Assembly: GCA_016719015.1 (NCBI GenBank)
Contig: JADKAZ010000001.1
Location: forward strand, 372,001 to 436,000
DNA: 64,000 bases
Source: Chitinophagaceae bacterium
Lineage (GTDB): Bacteria; Bacteroidota; Bacteroidia; Chitinophagales; Chitinophagaceae
Direction of reading: 5' to 3'
Position numbers and translations under genes: made by a program. This document shows, piece after piece, positions 1 to 8,301 of this stretch (within the stretch, counting starts at the first letter, position 1; each line of letters starts with the position of its first letter). The notes under the pieces were generated by a model that did no database searches, was not told where the DNA came from, and was given only the letters and a program-made list of their open reading frames with translations.

Positions 1-2
1 AA

Positions 3-227
3 ATATTTGTCGGGGAGGTCAATAAGATTCCCGGTATAAATCAATTTCCTTCAATTTATTCAAAGGAACATCCTGCATTTAAACATCTCCCGGGAATAAA
101 AGATGAACGGGATTGGATATTTCCAGAAGTAAATGGTTTTTATAATTCCTTCTTTTCGTTTTGGAAAAAGTGTGAGCAGACTTTAAAAGTAAAAGGCAAA
201 ATAAAAGCTGAACTACTTAGAGCCTGA
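3..227 (+). CDS. C-terminal fragment of an unidentified protein
   Basis: The reading frame is open from the left edge of the window and ends in TGA at 225-227, giving about 74 residues with no start inside the window. The visible tail is rich in aromatic and charged residues (for example GINQFPSIYSKEHPAFKHL and FYNSFFSFWKKCEQTLK) and has no membrane segment or recognisable catalytic motif. It lies 41 bases upstream of the thioesterase on the same strand. I do not recognise the family. The uniform composition suggests a real coding end and not a chance frame. Confidence 0.5.
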   Translation: MFVGEVNKIPGINQFPSIYSKEHPAFKHLPGIKDERDWIFPEVNGFYNSFFSFWKKCEQTLKVKGKIKAELLRA

Positions 228-268
228 ATGGGTGATTGCTCTTACTTATCTTTGTACAAATAACAAGA

Positions 269-784
269 ATGGAAGCAAGAAAAGCGGCTGGCAGCCTGAT
301 AATAATGACGGAGATTGTTCTACCCAACGATACCAACGTATTTGGCAACCTGATGGGCGGACGGTTAATGTACTGGATGGATATTGCAGCAGCATTATCG
401 GCACAAAAACATTGCAATGCCCCTGTGGTTACAGCCTCGGTTGATAATATTTCTTTTGAAAACCCCATTAAGTTGGGCAATGCTGTTCATATTGAAGCAA
501 AAGTTACCAGAGCATTTAACAGCTCCATGGAAGTACACCTGAAAGTGTGGGGAGAAGATATGACACAACAGTACAAATACAAAAGCAACGAAGCGTATTA
601 CACCTTTGTTGCACTGGACCCTAATCGAAAACCCAGGCCTGTTCCTCAATTGGTTGTTGAAACGGATGAAGAAAAAAAACTTTTTGATGGGGCTCTAAGA
701 AGAAGGCAGCTAAGGTTGATTCTTGGAGGAAAGATGAAACCGGACGATGCGGTAGAACTAAAAGCTCTATTTTTTAAAGACTGA
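269..784 (+). CDS. Acyl-CoA thioesterase, hotdog fold
   Basis: A 171-residue protein of the YciA/ACOT hotdog family, which hydrolyses acyl-CoA to free fatty acid and CoA in the cytoplasm. The sequence shows NVFGNLMGGRLMYWMDIAA, the loop and central helix carrying the family's Asp, followed by the strand TASVDNISFENPIKLGNAV. The frame can be extended to a TTG at 236, but the ATG at 269 matches the usual start of the fold and follows a TATCTTTG element (247-254) resembling the Bacteroidota -7 box. The gene is convergent with the acyltransferase at 791, only 6 bases away. The precise acyl-chain specificity cannot be read from the sequence. Confidence 0.85.
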   Translation: MEARKAAGSLIIMTEIVLPNDTNVFGNLMGGRLMYWMDIAAALSAQKHCNAPVVTASVDNISFENPIKLGNAVHIEAKVTRAFNSSMEVHLKVWGEDMTQQYKYKSNEAYYTFVALDPNRKPRPVPQLVVETDEEKKLFDGALRRRQLRLILGGKMKPDDAVELKALFFKD

Positions 785-790
785 TTCATG

Positions 791-1558
791 TCAACTATCT
801 GTCGTTTGCCAGTGATGTTTACCCATCATCATAAACTTTTTGCTTTGTTCAATAGCATCCATGATCTGGGACATAATATTTTCCGCAGGAGCATCGTAAT
901 CAATCACTAAAGGTTCTTTAAATGTAACGGAAAGAATAGTCCCTTTCTTCTTAAATTTTAATCCCTTTTTATTAAAGGCCCGCCAAAAACCACCAATCAC
1001 CACTGGAATTACTATTGGCTTCATTTGCTTAATAATTAATGCAGTGCCTTTTCTGGCGGGTGCAAATGGCTTTGTTGTTCCCTGAGGAAAAGTGATGACC
1101 CAGTTTTTTTCTAATGCTCTGTGTATTTTACGGGTATCTGATGGGTCAAGGCCCTTTCTTCTTTCATTGGCTTCTTTATTCCAGGTGCGTTTAACAGTAA
1201 TACCACCAGCTAATAAAAATAAGCGGCTTATTAGACTCCCTTTCATAGTGGTTTCTGCTGCTACATAATTAACCCTGGTAAAAGGATTTAATAAATAGTA
1301 TGGAACACCTAGCCGGTTCATTTTACCCCATTTTACTGCACAGAAAATATGTAGAAAGGTTATTACATCGGCAAAATAAGTTTGGTGATTACTCACAAAT
1401 AACACCCGTTGCTTTGGCAGGTTCTTCAGATGCTCTGTCCCTGCTATCCTCAATTTATTGACGATAGCCAGACCCGGATAAAAAAACAAGCCTACTATGA
1501 AGTAAACTATTTTCCTGACCGGATGAAAATTTCTTAACCTTTCTCCAATAGAAGCCAT
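791..1558 (-). CDS. 1-acyl-sn-glycerol-3-phosphate acyltransferase-like protein (PlsC fold)
   Basis: A 255-residue membrane-associated acyltransferase that probably transfers an acyl group to lysophospholipid or another lipid acceptor. A hydrophobic segment near residues 16-35 is followed by the catalytic motif NHQTYFAD (about 57-64) and by FPQGTTKPF, which corresponds to the acceptor/phosphate-binding FPEGT block. The His-Asp spacing is five residues instead of the canonical HX4D, and the glutamate of FPEGT is replaced by Gln, so the substrate may differ from lysophosphatidate. A TTG at 1579 would add seven basic residues; the ATG at 1558 is preferred. The gene stands alone, convergent with the thioesterase. 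Confidence 0.8.
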   Translation of the reverse strand: MASIGERLRNFHPVRKIVYFIVGLFFYPGLAIVNKLRIAGTEHLKNLPKQRVLFVSNHQTYFADVITFLHIFCAVKWGKMNRLGVPYYLLNPFTRVNYVAAETTMKGSLISRLFLLAGGITVKRTWNKEANERRKGLDPSDTRKIHRALEKNWVITFPQGTTKPFAPARKGTALIIKQMKPIVIPVVIGGFWRAFNKKGLKFKKKGTILSVTFKEPLVIDYDAPAENIMSQIMDAIEQSKKFMMMGKHHWQTTDS

Positions 1559-1657
1559 TGATTTCTTTTTGACACGCAATGATGGCTCAAATTAACGAAT
1601 TACTGATGAAGTAAATAGGTTTAAATTATTGAAAAAAGGGATACGAAAGTGGTCTTC

Positions 1658-2719
1658 TTACTTTGAAATTTTCTGCACATATACTTCATTTGCATTTTTA
1701 TTTGCAATGCGTATAAAGTAAATACCGGATGATAAGTCTTTCAGATCATTTACTGAAACCTGATTGAGCCCACGACTTACTGCATAGCCGGATTGCCTAA
1801 CCGTTTTCCCAAGTGAATTTAAAATGCTTACATCAATAGTTGTAGTAGCGGGAGCTATATAAGTAATGTTTACAAAGTCTGTAACCGGATTGGGCCAGAT
1901 TTTCATACCAGCATTTTTGTTTGCTCGTATAATTACAACATTTGAATAGGCAAATCGACCCTCTCTGTCCATTGCCTTTATACGGTAGTAGATAATATTA
2001 TCAAGAGACAAACCCAGGTTTTCATCAGAATGAAAATATTCAGTTGGAACATTTAATGGTCCTGTGGGTTGCATTAAAGCTATTGCATCATAGGTAGTCC
2101 CATTCACACTTCGTTCTATAACAAAGTTTTCAGTGCCTAATTCATTTTCAGCCACCCATTTTAAAGTAACATTTCTTCCCGAGAGCCTTCCGGTAAGTTG
2201 AAAACGATGTAAAGGAAGTGTACTGATTGAAACAGAAATTATTCCGGCATCTATATCTGTATTTTGCTGTCCCGGCAGCAAGGTAAATAACTCTGTCATT
2301 CCTGTTACTACATTTGCATCACTATTTAATCTATCCGCAATGAATCCAGAAGCAGGAGAAAACTTATAGCCTGCCGGCAATTTAAACCAAATTTTGAAAT
2401 TCTTTCCGGTAGTCCCTGCATCAATATTATTGAAAGAATAGTTACCTGAGGAATCTGTAAGTGTCGATACAATACCGGTGCCGTTTTGATCTGCCAACAC
2501 AACAAATACTCCACCCACACCCGGCTCACCTGCGTCTTGCAAACCATCACCATCAACATCAAGCCAAATCAAATTCCCTGCTGAAGCAGTAGTGTAATGC
2601 GAGGTAGTTTTTATTTGTTCACCATTGCTGCTTTTAGTAATCAGTAATGAGAGAAAAGCGAATAAAGCTCTTATTAATTTCAGCCTTGTAATTTTAAACA
2701 TTTTCATATTCGCAGTCAT
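1658..2719 (-). CDS. Secreted protein with SdrD B-like domain and T9SS sorting domain
   Basis: A 353-residue exported protein. After a basic N-terminus and hydrophobic signal (about residues 8-30) comes an SdrD-B/Cna-B-like module starting GNLIWLDVDGDGLQDAGEPG, with Asp-rich calcium-type loops and the DSSGNYSFNNID strand. A fibronectin-like stretch follows (LKWVAENELGTENFVIERS). The last ~80 residues (IWPNPVTDFVNITY through LSSGIYFIRI) form a type A T9SS C-terminal sorting domain, so the mature protein is predicted to be on the cell surface or released. In-frame ATG codons at 2719, 2707 and 2701 are all possible. No operon partner is apparent. Its role is probably structural or adhesive, but that is an inference. 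Confidence 0.8.
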   Translation of the reverse strand: MTANMKMFKITRLKLIRALFAFLSLLITKSSNGEQIKTTSHYTTASAGNLIWLDVDGDGLQDAGEPGVGGVFVVLADQNGTGIVSTLTDSSGNYSFNNIDAGTTGKNFKIWFKLPAGYKFSPASGFIADRLNSDANVVTGMTELFTLLPGQQNTDIDAGIISVSISTLPLHRFQLTGRLSGRNVTLKWVAENELGTENFVIERSVNGTTYDAIALMQPTGPLNVPTEYFHSDENLGLSLDNIIYYRIKAMDREGRFAYSNVVIIRANKNAGMKIWPNPVTDFVNITYIAPATTTIDVSILNSLGKTVRQSGYAVSRGLNQVSVNDLKDLSSGIYFIRIANKNANEVYVQKISK

Positions 2720-3042
2720 TTAATTGGGTGCGGATAACTTTCTTCAAACTATATCAACCTATATCTCAGTTATAGCAAATAAGGCTAAATGGATGTGAAT
2801 TAAAATAATTATAAACTCGGAGATTCCTAGGAGCGGAGTTTCGGGGGATAACTGAATTAAAGGATAAATGTAGAAAATGATTACCGGAATTCAAATAGAC
2901 ACTCTATGATTTTACAATAGAAAAGTGCAAATAATAAAAGCCCGAAAGGGTAAAAGTACGATAGCCGGGTATTAAAAATAATTCAAAAAAATACCCCTGT
3001 CATTTCAGAGCAGGGGTATTTACGATTATTAAAGCTTTAAAC
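2720..3042. other. Intergenic region between rpsA and the SdrD-B-like gene
   Basis: About 320 bases without a convincing ORF. The right end holds the rpsA terminator. The left part should contain the promoter of the leftward secreted-protein gene, but I could not find a clean TTG/TAnnTTTG pair. A short CCCGAAAGGG inverted repeat lies at 2941-2950. Confidence 0.5.
2985..3019 (-). terminator. Rho-independent terminator of rpsA
   Basis: A 9-bp perfect stem (2991-2999 pairing with 3011-3019, ATACCCCTG/CAGGGGTAT) is followed on the minus strand by a run of six T. It lies 24 bases past the rpsA stop. Confidence 0.85.
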
Positions 3043-4992
3043 CTATTCTGGCTTTGCTTCTTCAGTAGCAGCACTGGCATCTTCCGTACCACTTTCCATT
3101 TTCTTTTTCAATTCTGCAAGCACACCTAAATCGCCCAGTGTAGATTTCTCTACTTTGGCCTGAACGTTTTTAACTGCTTTCTTTGTATTGTCAGCTTCTA
3201 CCCTGGCTTCTTTCTTTACTGCTTCCGCTTCATCCACCTTTACCTGCTCCCAGATACGGGTATGTGATACCACAATCCGTTTTTCATTGCGGTCAAACTC
3301 AATAACCATAAACTGTGCTGTTTCATCTGCAGCAATGCTCTTACCATCTTCTTTTGCAAGATGACGGTTAGGAGCAAATCCTTCAAGACCATATGATAAC
3401 TGCACAGTTGCACCTTTATCATCTCTGCGGCTCACCGTACCTTCATGCAGGCTACCGATAGCAAATGTATCCTGCAGAGAGTTCCAGGGGTCTTCTTCCA
3501 GTTGTTTGTGGCCGAGTTGCAGTTTCCTGTTTTCTTTATCAATTCCAAGAATGATCACATCAATATTGGCTCCTACTTTCGTGTATTCACCCGGATGGTT
3601 GAAACGCTTCAACCAGCTCAGGTCGCTGATATGAATCATACCACCGATACCAGCAGCTAATTCTACAAATACACCATAGTTAGTGATGTTTTTCACTAAC
3701 CCTGTATGCTTGCTTCCTTCTGCAAATTTTGTTTCAATATCATTCCATGGATCTTCTGAAAGTTGTTTGATAGATAAGCTCATTTTACGACTTGCTTTAT
3801 CCAGCGTTACCACTTTCGCTTCATGCTCATCACCCAGCTTAAAGAACTCTTTAGCATTGATAGGTGTGTTAGCCCATGTTATTTCAGAAACGTGTACAAG
3901 ACCTTCAACTCCCGGTTGAATTTCAAGGAATGCACCGTAATCTTCAATATTTACCACTTTACCTTTCACCACATTGCCTTCTGCAATATTCTCTGCCAAT
4001 ACATCCCATGGATGCGGTGTCAGTTGCTTCAGACCAAGGCTGATACGTTTTTTCTCATCATCAAAATCAAGTACTACCACATTGATCTTCTGATCCAATT
4101 TTAATACTTCAGTAGGATGAGAAATACGACCCCATGAAATATCAGTGATATAAAGCAGACCATCTAAACCACCCAAGTCCATAAAGGCACCGAAGTCAGT
4201 GATATTCTTCACCGTTCCTTCCAGCACCTGGCCTTTCTCTAGTTTGCTCATGATCTCTGCTCTTTGAGCTTCGATATCGCTTTCAATAAGTGCTTTGTGT
4301 GATACAACAGCGTTTTTAATAGTCTCATTGATCTTAACTACTTTAAATTCCATTGTTTTTCCAACAAACTGATCGTAGTCTGTTACAGGTTTCACATCAA
4401 TTTGTGAACCGGGTAAGAATGTTTCCATTCCGAATACATCAACGATCAAACCACCTTTCGTTTTTGAAGTAACAGTACCGGTAATAACTTCACCAGTCTT
4501 GTGCACTTCCACAATTCTTTCCCAGGCACGGGTAATGCGAGCCTGCCGACGGCTAAGGTTCAGATGTCCGTCCCTGTCTTCCTTTTCTACAATCATCACT
4601 TCCACTTCATCACCAACAGCAAGGTTAGGTAAGTCACGGAATTCATTCAGTGAAATCAAACCATCACTTTTAAAACCAATGTTGAGTACCACGTCAGTTT
4701 TTGTCAAACCAACGACAAGGCCTTTCATCATTTGTCCATCATCAAGCTGTACAAAAGTGTTGTCATACACCTGGTGATACTTCTCCTTTTCTTCGGCAGA
4801 ATAAGATGTAACGTTTCGTCTGTCTACACTCCAGTCAAAATCATCATGAGGAGTTGCAGGTGCATAAGCAGGCTTCGTAGCAATAGCCTCTTCCACAGGT
4901 GCAGTTGTTGTCGCTGTAGCTGCTTCTGAATTCTCAGCAGCAGACTCCTGTGCATCAGCGTTTAGATTTTTTGAAATTATGTTTTCAAACAT
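3043..4992 (-). CDS. rpsA: 30S ribosomal protein S1
   Basis: A 649-residue protein with six consecutive S1 (OB-fold) RNA-binding domains, beginning approximately at residues 84, 168, 252, 337, 423 and 510. The central four carry typical GTVKNITDFGAFMDL and GLVHVSEITW-type blocks. S1 binds mRNA at the ribosome; in this phylum, where Shine-Dalgarno pairing is weak, it is thought to be important for initiation. The N-terminal ~75 residues are Ala/Glu/Thr-rich and the C-terminus is Lys/Glu/Ala-rich, so both ends are probably disordered. A TATCTTTG -7 element lies at 5032-5039, and the 5' leader contains a CCCGAA/TTCGGG hairpin. Confidence 0.95.
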   Translation of the reverse strand: MFENIISKNLNADAQESAAENSEAATATTTAPVEEAIATKPAYAPATPHDDFDWSVDRRNVTSYSAEEKEKYHQVYDNTFVQLDDGQMMKGLVVGLTKTDVVLNIGFKSDGLISLNEFRDLPNLAVGDEVEVMIVEKEDRDGHLNLSRRQARITRAWERIVEVHKTGEVITGTVTSKTKGGLIVDVFGMETFLPGSQIDVKPVTDYDQFVGKTMEFKVVKINETIKNAVVSHKALIESDIEAQRAEIMSKLEKGQVLEGTVKNITDFGAFMDLGGLDGLLYITDISWGRISHPTEVLKLDQKINVVVLDFDDEKKRISLGLKQLTPHPWDVLAENIAEGNVVKGKVVNIEDYGAFLEIQPGVEGLVHVSEITWANTPINAKEFFKLGDEHEAKVVTLDKASRKMSLSIKQLSEDPWNDIETKFAEGSKHTGLVKNITNYGVFVELAAGIGGMIHISDLSWLKRFNHPGEYTKVGANIDVIILGIDKENRKLQLGHKQLEEDPWNSLQDTFAIGSLHEGTVSRRDDKGATVQLSYGLEGFAPNRHLAKEDGKSIAADETAQFMVIEFDRNEKRIVVSHTRIWEQVKVDEAEAVKKEARVEADNTKKAVKNVQAKVEKSTLGDLGVLAELKKKMESGTEDASAATEEAKPE

Positions 4993-5003
4993 GATAAAAT
5001 AGT

Positions 5004-5039
5004 CCCGAAGGGTTTAAATATTTCGGGGCGGCAAAGATA
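5004..5039 (-). promoter_or_regulatory. rpsA leader: -7 element and leader hairpin
   Basis: On the minus strand TATCTTTG (5032-5039) fits the TAnnTTTG -7 consensus; no good -33 TTG is seen. Between it and the start codon, CCCGAA (5004-5009) can pair with TTCGGG (5022-5027) to form a hairpin in the short 5' UTR, which might serve in autoregulation or as an mRNA end. Confidence 0.45.
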
Positions 5040-5193
5040 GACAAATAAGAACTGTAAATGGGTTTCATGTTGCAGAGATTTTTAGCTTTCTATAGGGATA
5101 CAACAGGCTGATTTTGTATCAATTACGATAGGCGATTCGGCTCCCTTCACGACCCAGTTAGCAATTATTCCTATATTCACAAAAATTAGCTGT

Positions 5194-6159
5194 TTGCTGT
5201 ATAGTTGTTTAAAATTTATTGCCAGTTTAGGTATCCGGATTTTTTGCCGGAAGATTATTATCAATAAACCAGATCTATTAAAAATTAAAGGCCCTCTTCT
5301 ACTGGCTTGTAATCATCCTAATTCATTTTTGGACTCTGTGATCCTGGACACCTTATTTGATCAACCTGTATGGTCATTAGCAAGAGGTGACGTTTTTAAA
5401 AAACCTCTTTATATCCGGATCTTGACTGGTTTAAAAATATTACCGGTTTATCGCACCAGTGAGGGGGTTGAAAATCTTTCAGCAAATTATAAAACTTTTG
5501 ATGCCTGTATCAATATCTTCCGGAACAATGGACTGATAACTATTTTTAGCGAAGGAAAATGTATCAACGAATGGCATCTCCGCCCATTGAAAAAAGGAAC
5601 AGCAAGACTTGCCATAAAAACATGGGAGGAAGATATTCCACTACAAGTATTACCGGTTGGAATCAACTACAGTTCCTTTACCCGTTTCGGGAAAAATATT
5701 TTCCTCAATTTCGGAACATTGATCAAAAAAGATGATATAAATTTTAATGACTCTGATGGTCTTCGTCATCAATCTTTCAACAATTATTTACAACTTCAGT
5801 TAGAGCAGCTGGTTTTTGAAATACCAAAAAATGATATACAAAAACAAAAAGAACAACTGGAAATAAAGCCGTCATCACAAAAGCAATTTTTCCTGGCCAT
5901 TCCGGCTGTCATTGGCTATCTACTTCATTGGCCGCTTTATTGGCCCGTAAAAAATTTCACCTGGAAAAGAACTCACCATAATGATCATTATGACTCTGTT
6001 TTGATGGGCATTCTTTTACTTACTTATCCATTGTATTTACTTCTTATCATTTCAATTATATGGATTGCTACAGGCTGCTGGTGGAGTATTTTCCTCTTAC
6101 TTGTTTTACCATTTACCGCATGGTCATATGTACAACTAAAGTCGCAAATAGATAAATGA
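5194..6159 (+). CDS. Membrane acyltransferase of the PlsC/LPLAT superfamily
   Basis: A 321-residue protein with the lysophospholipid acyltransferase core: LLLACNHPNSFLD near residues 36-47 (catalytic His and Asp, spaced by five residues as in many Bacteroidota members), ARGDVF, an FSEGK block and LKKGTARLA. The last third contains two hydrophobic segments (about 270-310), which should anchor it in the inner membrane. There is no ATG in the N-terminal region; the TTG at 5194 gives an N-terminus (LYSCLKFIASLGIRIFCR) suited to the family. It is divergent from rpsA and convergent with the flavoprotein gene, separated from it by two bases. The acyl acceptor is not determinable. Confidence 0.75.
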   Translation: MLYSCLKFIASLGIRIFCRKIIINKPDLLKIKGPLLLACNHPNSFLDSVILDTLFDQPVWSLARGDVFKKPLYIRILTGLKILPVYRTSEGVENLSANYKTFDACINIFRNNGLITIFSEGKCINEWHLRPLKKGTARLAIKTWEEDIPLQVLPVGINYSSFTRFGKNIFLNFGTLIKKDDINFNDSDGLRHQSFNNYLQLQLEQLVFEIPKNDIQKQKEQLEIKPSSQKQFFLAIPAVIGYLLHWPLYWPVKNFTWKRTHHNDHYDSVLMGILLLTYPLYLLLIISIIWIATGCWWSIFLLLVLPFTAWSYVQLKSQIDK

Positions 6160-6161
6160 TG

Positions 6162-7394
6162 CTACCCGGCTGATTCAGCAATTTTCTTTGCAGCAATAAA
6201 ACCGCTTGTCCAGGCATGTTGAAAATTAAATCCTCCGGTTACCCCGTCCACATCCATTATTTCTCCGGCGAAAAAAAGGTTTGAAACCTTTTTGCTCATC
6301 ATTGTATTGTAATCAATTTCATTCAAACTGATGCCGCCTGCCGTGACAAACTCTTCTTTGAAAGTTGTTTTCCCTTTTATGTGGAACTCACCATTACACA
6401 AATTTTTAATCAACTTATTTGCTTCTTTAGAAGACAGGTCCGTCCATCGTATGTCTTGCTTTATTCCTGAATAATTGAGCATAAATTCCCACAGTCTGTT
6501 CGGCAATCCAAATGGGTTTCTATTTTGGATCTTTTGTGAAGCTATATCAAAACGAAGGGTTTTAAATTTTTCTGCTAATTGCTGCTCACTATATTCTGGC
6601 AACCAATTTACTGCTATTTTGAAGTCGTATTTTTTAGCAGATAATTCCCTGGCTCCCCATGCACTAAGTTTTAATACTCCGGGACCGCTCAAGCCCCAAT
6701 GAGTAATCAGCAAGGGGCCTTCCTGTTCCAATTTATTTCCGATAATTTTTATTCTCGCATTCTCTACACTTACTCCCATCAATTCCCTGATTGGATGCGC
6801 CGGTATATTAAAAGTGAATAAAGACGGAACGGGTTCTGCGATCGAATGGCCAAGTTCTCTTAACCATTCGAACATCGAAGATTTGGGATAGCCTCCGCTT
6901 GCGATACAAACGAAATCAGCCTGCAATACTTTGCCATTTAAAAATTGAACATTAAATACTGGTTGTTGAAAATCAATTTTTTTTACTTCTGCATTCATTA
7001 TTATTTCGACATTGTATTTAACCGATTCTTTCAACAAACAATCAATTATCGTTTGCGAAGAGTCTGTAACAGGAAACATTCTACCATCCTTTTCCTCTTT
7101 TAACAACACACCTCTTTCTTTGAACCATTCAATAGTATCTGTAGTAAAAAACTGGTGAAATGCTTTCTTGACAAACTTCTCTCCTCTTGGATATTTTTTA
7201 CTCATCTCCACCATATCAAAACAGGCATGTGTAACATTACAACGTCCACCTCCACTTACTTTTACCTTAGACAGAAGTTTATTTGTCTTTTCTACCAGTG
7301 TAACATGCAGTTGTGGATTCATCCGGGCCGCATTTATAGCACAGAAAAAACCGGCTGCCCCGCCACCTATTACAACTAATCTTTTCTTTGACAT
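6162..7394 (-). CDS. BaiN/HI0933 (YhiN)-family FAD-dependent oxidoreductase
   Basis: A 410-residue cytoplasmic flavoprotein. The N-terminus has the dinucleotide-binding motif VVIGGGAAGFFCAINAA (residues 7-23), followed by SGGGRCNVTH, a signature of the HI0933 family. The C-terminus has FFAGEIMDVDGVTGGFNFQ and AWTSGFIAAKK, the second FAD contact. Homologues are annotated as NAD(P)/FAD-dependent oxidoreductases, and the true substrate of most is unknown. The ATG lies only 8 bases past the stop of map, and a terminator-like hairpin occupies this junction, so expression may depend on read-through or on a promoter inside map. Confidence 0.85.
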   Translation of the reverse strand: MSKKRLVVIGGGAAGFFCAINAARMNPQLHVTLVEKTNKLLSKVKVSGGGRCNVTHACFDMVEMSKKYPRGEKFVKKAFHQFFTTDTIEWFKERGVLLKEEKDGRMFPVTDSSQTIIDCLLKESVKYNVEIIMNAEVKKIDFQQPVFNVQFLNGKVLQADFVCIASGGYPKSSMFEWLRELGHSIAEPVPSLFTFNIPAHPIRELMGVSVENARIKIIGNKLEQEGPLLITHWGLSGPGVLKLSAWGARELSAKKYDFKIAVNWLPEYSEQQLAEKFKTLRFDIASQKIQNRNPFGLPNRLWEFMLNYSGIKQDIRWTDLSSKEANKLIKNLCNGEFHIKGKTTFKEEFVTAGGISLNEIDYNTMMSKKVSNLFFAGEIMDVDGVTGGFNFQHAWTSGFIAAKKIAESAG

Positions 7395-7395
7395 A

Positions 7396-7422
7396 AAAAA
7401 TAAACCCCTCAGACGAGGGGTT
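7396..7422 (-). terminator. Terminator-like hairpin overlapping the map stop and abutting the next start
   Basis: AACCCCTC (7403-7410) pairs with GAGGGGTT (7415-7422) around a 4-base loop. Minus-strand transcription then meets TTTATTTTTT, which runs into the ATG of the flavoprotein gene. The hairpin encodes the last codons and stop of map. Confidence 0.65.
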
Positions 7423-8227
7423 GAAATACTTGATTGGTAAACAAGTTTGGATTAGCCATTTCTGCTTTCTCAATGATACTGTAGTCGGAGAGAATATCAG
7501 CCTTTCCCTTTCTTACACAAACATCATGTTCAAAATGTACAGATGCTTTGCCATCGGTTGTTCTTACAGTCCATCCATCGTCTTCTGTATAAACATTTCT
7601 TTTGCCTAAATTTATCATTGGTTCGATGGCCAATACTAACCCTTCCTTTAATTTCGGGCCGCTTCCTCTTTTACCATAATTCGGCACCTGCGGATCTTCA
7701 TGTAAGTTTTTACCTAACCCATGCCCTACCAATTCTCTGACCACACCATATCCATGCCTTTTTTCAGTATGTTCCTGGATAGCAAAAGCAATATCACCAA
7801 TCCGGTTACCGGCAACAGCCTTTTCAATTCCTTTATAAAGCGATTCTTTTGTTACTCTTATCAGTTGCATTACTTCCTCCCCCGGATCGCCAATGGCAAA
7901 AGTGTAGGCATGATCACCATGCCAGGCGTTCAATATTACACCAATATCAACGGAGATAATATCGCCTTCTTTTAATTCATTATTTCCCGGAAATCCATGC
8001 ACTACCACATCGTTAACAGAAATGCATGAATTGAAGGGATAACCCATGTAATTTAAAAAAGAAGGAATAGCATGATGATCACGGATAAAGGTGCCGATCT
8101 TTTTGTCGATGGAGAGAGTTGTTATACCCGGCTTAAGCTCTTTGGCAATTTCACACAAAGTCTTGCTGACCAGTAATGCACTTTGCCGCATCTGCTCCAC
8201 CTCCTCATTTGTTTTATAGATCATCAT
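7409..8227 (-). CDS. map: Type I methionine aminopeptidase
   Basis: A 272-residue enzyme that removes the N-terminal Met from nascent proteins. The five metal ligands are visible: Asp in SVDIGVI, Asp in WHGDHAYTF, His in VGHGLGKNLHE, Glu in LAIEPMI and Glu in HFEHDVCV. The C-terminus runs ~25 residues beyond the last ligand (SIIEKAEMANPNLFTNQ), longer than in E. coli. The frame extends to a TTG at 8236, but the ATG at 8227 is preferred. The gene follows secY, as often seen, but a terminator separates the two and the infA-rpmJ-rpsM group usually next to it is absent. Confidence 0.95.
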   Translation of the reverse strand: MMIYKTNEEVEQMRQSALLVSKTLCEIAKELKPGITTLSIDKKIGTFIRDHHAIPSFLNYMGYPFNSCISVNDVVVHGFPGNNELKEGDIISVDIGVILNAWHGDHAYTFAIGDPGEEVMQLIRVTKESLYKGIEKAVAGNRIGDIAFAIQEHTEKRHGYGVVRELVGHGLGKNLHEDPQVPNYGKRGSGPKLKEGLVLAIEPMINLGKRNVYTEDDGWTVRTTDGKASVHFEHDVCVRKGKADILSDYSIIEKAEMANPNLFTNQVFQPLV

Positions 8228-8242
8228 AGACTGCAAATATCT

Positions 8243-8282
8243 CTAAAAAAGCAAAACCCGGCAAGTATTGCTTACCGGGTTT
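8243..8282 (-). terminator. Terminator of the S10-spc operon after secY
   Basis: AAACCCGG (8254-8261) pairs with CCGGGTTT (8275-8282), with a few more pairs inside the loop. On the minus strand it is followed by TTTTGCTTTTTTA. It lies 20 bases past the secY stop and 16 bases before map. Confidence 0.8.
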
Positions 8283-8301
8283 GTATCGCAAATAATATTT
8301 T

